Source of the DNA: Clostridiaceae bacterium
GTDB taxonomy: Bacteria > Bacillota > Clostridia > Oscillospirales > Butyricicoccaceae
NCBI GenBank assembly: GCA_018383195.1
Contig: JAGZOP010000072.1
Coordinates: 1 to 8,468, forward strand
DNA length: 8,468 nt
Direction of reading: 5' to 3'
Positions 4,917-8,468 of this stretch are shown piece by piece; within the stretch, counting starts at the first letter, position 1, and the number at the start of each line of letters is the position of its first letter. The position numbers and the translations under genes are program-made. The notes under the pieces are model-generated. The model worked only from the letters and a program-made list of their open reading frames with translations, was not told where the DNA came from and searched no databases.

Positions 4917-5665
4917 TAAGATGCCACTCCACTCAAGTCCTCGTAGACACCCACTTCCTTTGCGATCCGCTCCCTGGCGCGCCGGGCGTACTCGTCAGTA
5001 ACTTCAATGCCAGTGGCAGTGTAGCCCTCCAGCACAGCAGCCAATACCGTGGTGCCGCTGCCGGCAAAGGGGTCCAGGATGTGGCCACCCGGCTCCACGA
5101 TCTTCACCACATCCCGCATGAGCTGAAGGGGCTTCTCGGTCAGGTGGATACGATTTTGTGGATTGCCGTACTTGAACACACCGGGCAGACAGGGCACCGG
5201 GCGGCTCAGGGGCATATCCCCGTTGGAGCCCCAAACGATGTACTCCGCCTGCTGACGGAAGCGCCCCTTCTGGGGGCGGCTGTTGCCCTTATCCCAAACA
5301 GCGGTGCCCCGCCAGATCCATCCAGCCCACTGGAGGGCGTCGGTGGCAGCGGGGAGCTGCCTCCAGTCGATGAACATACACACCGGTGCTCCGGGCTTAC
5401 ACAGCTTCCGAGCCTCATACAGCCACTCTGCCGCCCAGCGGGTCCAGGAACGCTGGTCCTTGGCATCCCCCTCGAAAGGAGGGGGCGCATTCTCTCCCAT
5501 GCTGGAATACTTGGATGTAGTGGACTTGTTTTTCTCCGCCTGAGTGCGTCCCCCGGAGGCGTAAGGCGGGTCGGTGATGACGGCATCGAAGGTGCCGGGG
5601 GCAAAGCCCTCCAGCACCTTCAGGGCGTCTCCCTGGATGATCTCCCATTTATCGCTCATGGGCAT
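4916..5665 (-). CDS. site-specific DNA methyltransferase, N6-adenine/N4-cytosine, beta class
   Basis: 249 residues. It transfers a methyl group from S-adenosylmethionine to the exocyclic amino group of adenine or cytosine in a specific DNA site. Catalytic motif IV DPPY (32-35) precedes the AdoMet-binding motif DPFAGSGTT (198-206), the beta-class order. HLTEKP (174-179) is the usual segment before motif I, and TGIEV follows as the acidic AdoMet-ribose contact. The region between (about 60-170) would hold target recognition. Nothing like a restriction endonuclease is in the window, so it is probably an orphan enzyme for host-like marking or anti-restriction. Start: ATG at 5665 or the second ATG at 5659; neither has a strong ribosome binding site, and both overlap the preceding gene's end, implying coupling. 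Target sequence cannot be read from the protein. Confidence 0.92.
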   Translation of the reverse strand: MPMSDKWEIIQGDALKVLEGFAPGTFDAVITDPPYASGGRTQAEKNKSTTSKYSSMGENAPPPFEGDAKDQRSWTRWAAEWLYEARKLCKPGAPVCMFIDWRQLPAATDALQWAGWIWRGTAVWDKGNSRPQKGRFRQQAEYIVWGSNGDMPLSRPVPCLPGVFKYGNPQNRIHLTEKPLQLMRDVVKIVEPGGHILDPFAGSGTTVLAAVLEGYTATGIEVTDEYARRARERIAKEVGVYEDLSGVAS

Positions 5666-6245
5666 CTCTCGCTTTCTTTTTATTGGATTTCTGGTGGATG
5701 GGAGGCGGTGTCAGCTCCGTCTCCACATACTCGCTGATGATATTCAGCGCCTGCTCATAGCTGCCGCTGGCGGTCACCCGCTGGAACATCTCGTCCGCCT
5801 GGTCCTTCATCCCGGCCCGCTTCAGCAGGGCAGAGGCCCGGCCCAGGATGGCGAAGATGTTTCCGTCCTGGCCCAGCAGTTCCATTTTGGGGCGTTGGGG
5901 CCGTTGCTCCTGGACAAACCCGCCCAGTCGGTTGGGGACATAGTCGCTGAGCCATGTGCCGCCGAACTGTGCATGGGTCTGGAGCCGCCATATAGCCAGC
6001 TTTCCCACATCTAACTGAACACCGTCAAAGGGAAACAGCAGGTTTGTCAGGCCATCGTGCTGGAATACCCGCACAGCCTCGGCTTTCCATGCGCTGCCGG
6101 CCTGCAGGATACCGCCCTGAGTGAGCAGCTCATTGATACCGTCCACCCACTCCTGGAGATCGCCGCCGCAGCCCTGGAGGATGAGACCCTCCTGATCGTT
6201 CATCTGACACAGCTCGTCGATGGTGACTGTCTTGATCTCTGCCAT
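5649..6245 (-). CDS. conserved unknown protein of mobile-element accessory operon
   Basis: 198 residues, function not recognised. The N-terminal part (about 5-115) has LILQGCGGDLQEWVDGINELL and LAIWRLQTHAQFGGTWLSDYVPNRLGGF, a mixed alpha/beta pattern with many aromatic residues. The C-terminal part (about 120-178) begins LLGQDGNIFAILGRASALLKRAG and continues through MFQRVTASGSYEQALNIISEYVETEL, a helical unit that looks like a self-contained small domain. The tail is Lys/Arg-rich. No membrane or signal segment is seen. ATG at 6245 follows AGGAGGACAC, a strong site, eight bases after the upstream stop; the 3' end overlaps the methyltransferase start by 17 bases. The tight linkage suggests a shared task with the methyltransferase, which is inference only. 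Confidence 0.8.
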   Translation of the reverse strand: MAEIKTVTIDELCQMNDQEGLILQGCGGDLQEWVDGINELLTQGGILQAGSAWKAEAVRVFQHDGLTNLLFPFDGVQLDVGKLAIWRLQTHAQFGGTWLSDYVPNRLGGFVQEQRPQRPKMELLGQDGNIFAILGRASALLKRAGMKDQADEMFQRVTASGSYEQALNIISEYVETELTPPPIHQKSNKKKARDAHER

Positions 6246-6253
6246 GTGTCCTC

Positions 6254-7027
6254 CTATCTGCTCTGGCCGCGCCTGGGACGGCCCTTTGTCTTTTGGAGCC
6301 CCGGCTGGTCTGCCTTGACCGGAATACGAAGCTCTTCCGCCCTGCGGATCTCCGCCAGCATCCCCGGTGTACGGACAGGGCCGTACACATTGACCTGCTG
6401 ACAGTGCTCCACCAGCCGCAGGCCCATCTCCCGCGCCGCCTGGTCCTGCACGGGGTCATCCGGGTCCGCGAAGGGCGGGAACATGAGGTGGGGACAGATT
6501 GGGATGTCCCCGGCCTGAAACACCTCCCGCGCTTTCTCCTTTGCGAAGGTTATGTTCTGCTCCACGTCACCCCGGAGCGGGGCACAGATGTACACCAGTT
6601 TGGGGCCATTTCTGGTCCGCTCCAGAGTCCGGTCCCGAAACACATCCAGATAACGGCCCACAGCCTGCCGGACTGTCTCATAGTCGGCCTCTGTGGGGCG
6701 ATATGCGTACCACTCGAATTTCCCATAGTTATCCCAGATGTGGGGAGCCACACCTTCCCGGAAATTGGGGTTGCCGGGAATGGGCTTTTTGCCCAGAATA
6801 TCCCCCAGTTTCAGTACCTGGATGTCCACCGGCCCATTGATGCGGTTCAGAACAGTCAGCTTCAGAGCATCGTACTGGCCGGAAATGTGGGTGGAGATAA
6901 ACTGTATCCGTACCCGCAGATCCCTGTCCAGTGTCCCGTAACAGCTCTGTCCGGAACAGTAAGGAGTGTCGATGACCTGCTCATCGCCGAACAGATACCA
7001 CAGCTCCTGTTCAAAGAAGTTGCTCAC
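6254..7027 (-). CDS. protein with C-terminal DUF4406/nucleoside-deoxyribosyltransferase-like domain
   Basis: 257 residues in two parts. The C-terminal domain (about 143-237) reads KLVYICAPLRGDVEQNITFAKE, then DIPICPHLMFPPF and GMLAEIRRAEELRIPV. This is the pattern of DUF4406-type proteins related to nucleoside 2-deoxyribosyltransferases: a first strand with a P-x-R/S-G turn, and a late Gly-Met-x-x-E helix supplying the likely catalytic Glu226. The N-terminal part (about 1-130), with IQFISTHISGQYDALKLTVLNR and a WDNYGKFEWYAYRPT segment, is not recognised. The tail is basic. The start is GTG at 7027 after AGAGGTGGAGCG, overlapping the upstream stop by four bases (GTGA). A role in nucleotide or modified-base metabolism is plausible from the fold; the substrate is unknown. 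Confidence 0.82.
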   Translation of the reverse strand: MSNFFEQELWYLFGDEQVIDTPYCSGQSCYGTLDRDLRVRIQFISTHISGQYDALKLTVLNRINGPVDIQVLKLGDILGKKPIPGNPNFREGVAPHIWDNYGKFEWYAYRPTEADYETVRQAVGRYLDVFRDRTLERTRNGPKLVYICAPLRGDVEQNITFAKEKAREVFQAGDIPICPHLMFPPFADPDDPVQDQAAREMGLRLVEHCQQVNVYGPVRTPGMLAEIRRAEELRIPVKADQPGLQKTKGRPRRGQSR

Positions 7028-7656
7028 CGCTCCACCTCTTTTCGCTGTTTCTTTTCCTGCTGCGGCTCCGGTATCTGGGGCGCCAGTTCATCCCTGGCGG
7101 GATGGCGGATAACAGAACGATTCTGGCCGCTGATGACCATGGTGTCCAGAGTGTCGTTATAGATCTCCTCACCGCTGATGATCACTGTGCTCCCGATCAG
7201 CCGCACATCACCAGACACGTTCCCGTAGACTGCACAGTGGCCTGAGAGGATCGGGGGGTGACCGCTCTCCCGGGAACAGCGCACGACAGCGCATCCGGAA
7301 GCCCGGGCGTGGCCGTTGAGGACAGCGCCGCGCACATAGGCGCTGTCCTCGACCCAGCTGTGTCCACTCACGACAGCCCCATGGGAAATATAGCCGTCGC
7401 CGCACACAATCGCCTCATTTCGAAGAACAGCGCCCCGATCCGCGTAGCCGTTATTGCAGACAACGGCGTCGTCATAGATCCATGCATTGTCCTCCAGTTC
7501 AGTGGAGAGGTTGCTCTCGCTCTCTACAAAGCCGCCCAGATCCCCAGCTTTGATGTCCGGCCTAATGTCCCGCAGAGCGCGGATACGGTGGCGGAAGGGG
7601 TATTTTTCATGGGCAATGTCCGTGATCTCATACTTCTGGTTGCTCGTTTCTCTCAC
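7024..7656 (-). CDS. hexapeptide-repeat (left-handed beta-helix-like) protein
   Basis: About 210 residues. After YEITDIAHEKYPFRHRIRAL and DIKAGDLGGFVES (about 33-45), there is a run of short repeats (about 55-160) such as NAWIYDDAVV, GYADRGAVL, GYISHGAVV, SWVEDSAYV and ARASGCAVV, giving a strand-turn period typical of hexapeptide beta-helices. Similar proteins occur in prophages and conjugative elements; no acyltransferase active-site His is obvious, so a binding or scaffold role is as likely as an enzymatic one. The frame is open far upstream into the previous gene, but there the sequence is only a shadow. GTG at 7656 is the nearest ordinary start, yet the AAAGGAG site touches it directly; eight bases after that site is ACG at 7647, in frame. 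The stop overlaps the next gene by four bases. Confidence 0.82.
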   Translation of the reverse strand: MRETSNQKYEITDIAHEKYPFRHRIRALRDIRPDIKAGDLGGFVESESNLSTELEDNAWIYDDAVVCNNGYADRGAVLRNEAIVCGDGYISHGAVVSGHSWVEDSAYVRGAVLNGHARASGCAVVRCSRESGHPPILSGHCAVYGNVSGDVRLIGSTVIISGEEIYNDTLDTMVISGQNRSVIRHPARDELAPQIPEPQQEKKQRKEVER

Positions 7657-7666
7657 TCCTTTTCTG

Positions 7667-8413
7667 TTATGCTGCCTTTCCGGCTGCCTCATTGCAGGCA
7701 TCCTCCTGACGGAACAGTGCGTCAATATCGGAAAAGCGCCGCTTGCGGTCAAATTTTTCGGATACTTTCCCCGGTATAGCCTGCAATTCCAGCATCCTAT
7801 TCCACAGCTCCGGGTGGTGGTCATAGAGGTGCCGCAGCTCCTTCCGCTTGGCGTTGGGGCAGAACCAGCAGCCGCCCCGGTCTGTGAATTCATAGACAGG
7901 CGAAAGGAGCCCTGCCGTTTGGCAGAGCTCCTTGGCGTCCTGTTCGGTGAAATCATATTTCTCCAGCAAGGAGATCTTTTGGCCTCCGCCCAGCCGCAGC
8001 AGCCGCGCTTGCTCATCTTTAGCGATACCAATGTATTGAACGGTATCCGGGGGAAGTGTTTTCCGGTATCGCTCAATGGGCCGCAGCTTGCAGTCCCGCT
8101 GGACATAGCACTTCCCACACACCGGGAAGGAGCGTACCATCCCTTTTTTCGGTCCACGGGTCACACGCCCGGTGAACAGATCCACATAGGTTTTTTCTGA
8201 GCGAAGGATGGTGACCTTAATGCCCATCTTCTCCAGGGCGGGGATACCTTTGGTGTAAATAAAATCCCGGTGCTCCGGGACTTCGCCTGAAATCGTCTTG
8301 TCGAACATGACTTCGCAGTAGACCGCCTCATCCAGCGGCTCTCCATGCTTCCTGGCCAGTAAGATAGTGGCAAGACTGTCCTTGCCAAAGGAGCAGGAAG
8401 CAACATATCTCAC
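7667..8413 (-). CDS. phosphoadenosine-phosphosulfate-reductase-like PP-loop protein
   Basis: About 248 residues from GTG at 8413. The frame stays open to GTG 8455 and possibly beyond, but the conserved domain begins RYVASCSFGKDSLAT, so the shorter start with AGGTG ten bases upstream is preferred. SFGKDS (8-13) is the PP-loop that binds ATP or PAPS pyrophosphate. Cysteines C99, C102 and C108 (VCGKCYVQRDC) plus C182 and C185 (GGCWFCP) look like a metal or iron-sulfur site joining two parts of the chain. Members found on phages and conjugative elements are of uncertain role; sulfur or adenylyl chemistry on nucleic acids is one possibility, assimilatory sulfate reduction is unlikely in this setting. 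TAA (7669-7667) lies ten bases before the beta-helix gene's GTG. Bases 8414-8468 show no separate feature. Confidence 0.85.
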   Translation of the reverse strand: MRYVASCSFGKDSLATILLARKHGEPLDEAVYCEVMFDKTISGEVPEHRDFIYTKGIPALEKMGIKVTILRSEKTYVDLFTGRVTRGPKKGMVRSFPVCGKCYVQRDCKLRPIERYRKTLPPDTVQYIGIAKDEQARLLRLGGGQKISLLEKYDFTEQDAKELCQTAGLLSPVYEFTDRGGCWFCPNAKRKELRHLYDHHPELWNRMLELQAIPGKVSEKFDRKRRFSDIDALFRQEDACNEAAGKAA

Positions 8414-8468
8414 CGGCTGGAGACACCTGCTTCCTTGACTCTGCACACGTTCCACAGCAGGTCCGCAC

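Larger units (their letters stand above)
1..8468. mobile_element. internal fragment of an integrative conjugative/mobilizable element
   Basis: A relaxase, MobC accessory protein, PcfB/DUF3801 protein and VirD4-type coupling protein lie in one co-directional run, preceded by a toxin-antitoxin module and a block of phage/ICE-type accessory genes including an orphan DNA methyltransferase. This gene set is typical of conjugative elements in Firmicutes. No integrase, excisionase, replication initiator, attachment repeat or T4SS channel gene is visible, so neither end of the element is in the window and plasmid versus integrated status cannot be decided. The assignment to an element rests on gene content only. 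Confidence 0.82.

Noticed and set aside
7657..8157. N-terminal extension of the beta-helix protein into the PP-loop gene
   Set aside because: The added residues are a frameshifted shadow of the PP-loop protein, and similarity-type features begin only after about 7640.
1..8468. CRISPR array, rRNA or tRNA genes
   Set aside because: No regularly spaced direct repeats and no recognisable tRNA or rRNA sequence were seen on either strand.

Overview
The window is a gene-dense, high-GC segment in which every supported gene lies on the minus strand, so transcription runs from high to low coordinates. The gene families (PcfB/DUF3801, a VirD4-like coupling protein with two N-terminal membrane segments, a MobA-type relaxase, MobC and a HigB/HigA-type pair) and the strong GGAGG-type ribosome binding sites point to a Gram-positive gut Clostridia host (Oscillospiraceae or Lachnospiraceae-like). 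The window is best read as the internal part of an integrative conjugative or mobilizable element. No integrase, attachment site or replication gene is visible, so its ends lie outside.

Layout in transcription order. (1) 8413-4533, accessory block: a PAPS-reductase/PP-loop family protein, a hexapeptide-repeat (left-handed beta-helix-like) protein, a protein with a C-terminal DUF4406-like nucleotide-hydrolase/deoxyribosyltransferase fold, a conserved unknown protein, a beta-class N6-adenine/N4-cytosine DNA methyltransferase and a small conserved unknown. Gaps are tiny or genes overlap (GTGA, TAATG junctions), so this is one operon. (2) 4532-4158, a regulatory/cis-acting intergenic region. It holds a 22-bp inverted repeat whose arms are themselves dyads, a possible 38-residue ORF with a good ribosome binding site, and a cluster of nested inverted repeats that is a candidate oriT. 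(3) 4157-3439, a type II toxin-antitoxin module (toxin first) behind a consensus sigma-A promoter with a palindrome filling its spacer, closed by an intrinsic terminator. (4) 3364-1, the mobilization operon: MobC, relaxase, PcfB, then a second terminator-like hairpin and the VirD4-type coupling protein, which runs off the left edge.

Together, MobC and the relaxase would form the relaxosome at oriT and the coupling protein (with PcfB) would hand the nicked strand to a type IV secretion channel encoded beyond the left edge. The toxin-antitoxin pair could stabilise the element, and the methyltransferase block may protect or mark its DNA. The most interesting points are: two terminator hairpins placed directly before the ribosome binding sites of mobC and the coupling protein; both those genes apparently lacking an ATG/GTG/TTG start at the expected distance; the TA promoter being the only strong promoter recognised upstream of the mobilization genes; and the structured intergenic region.
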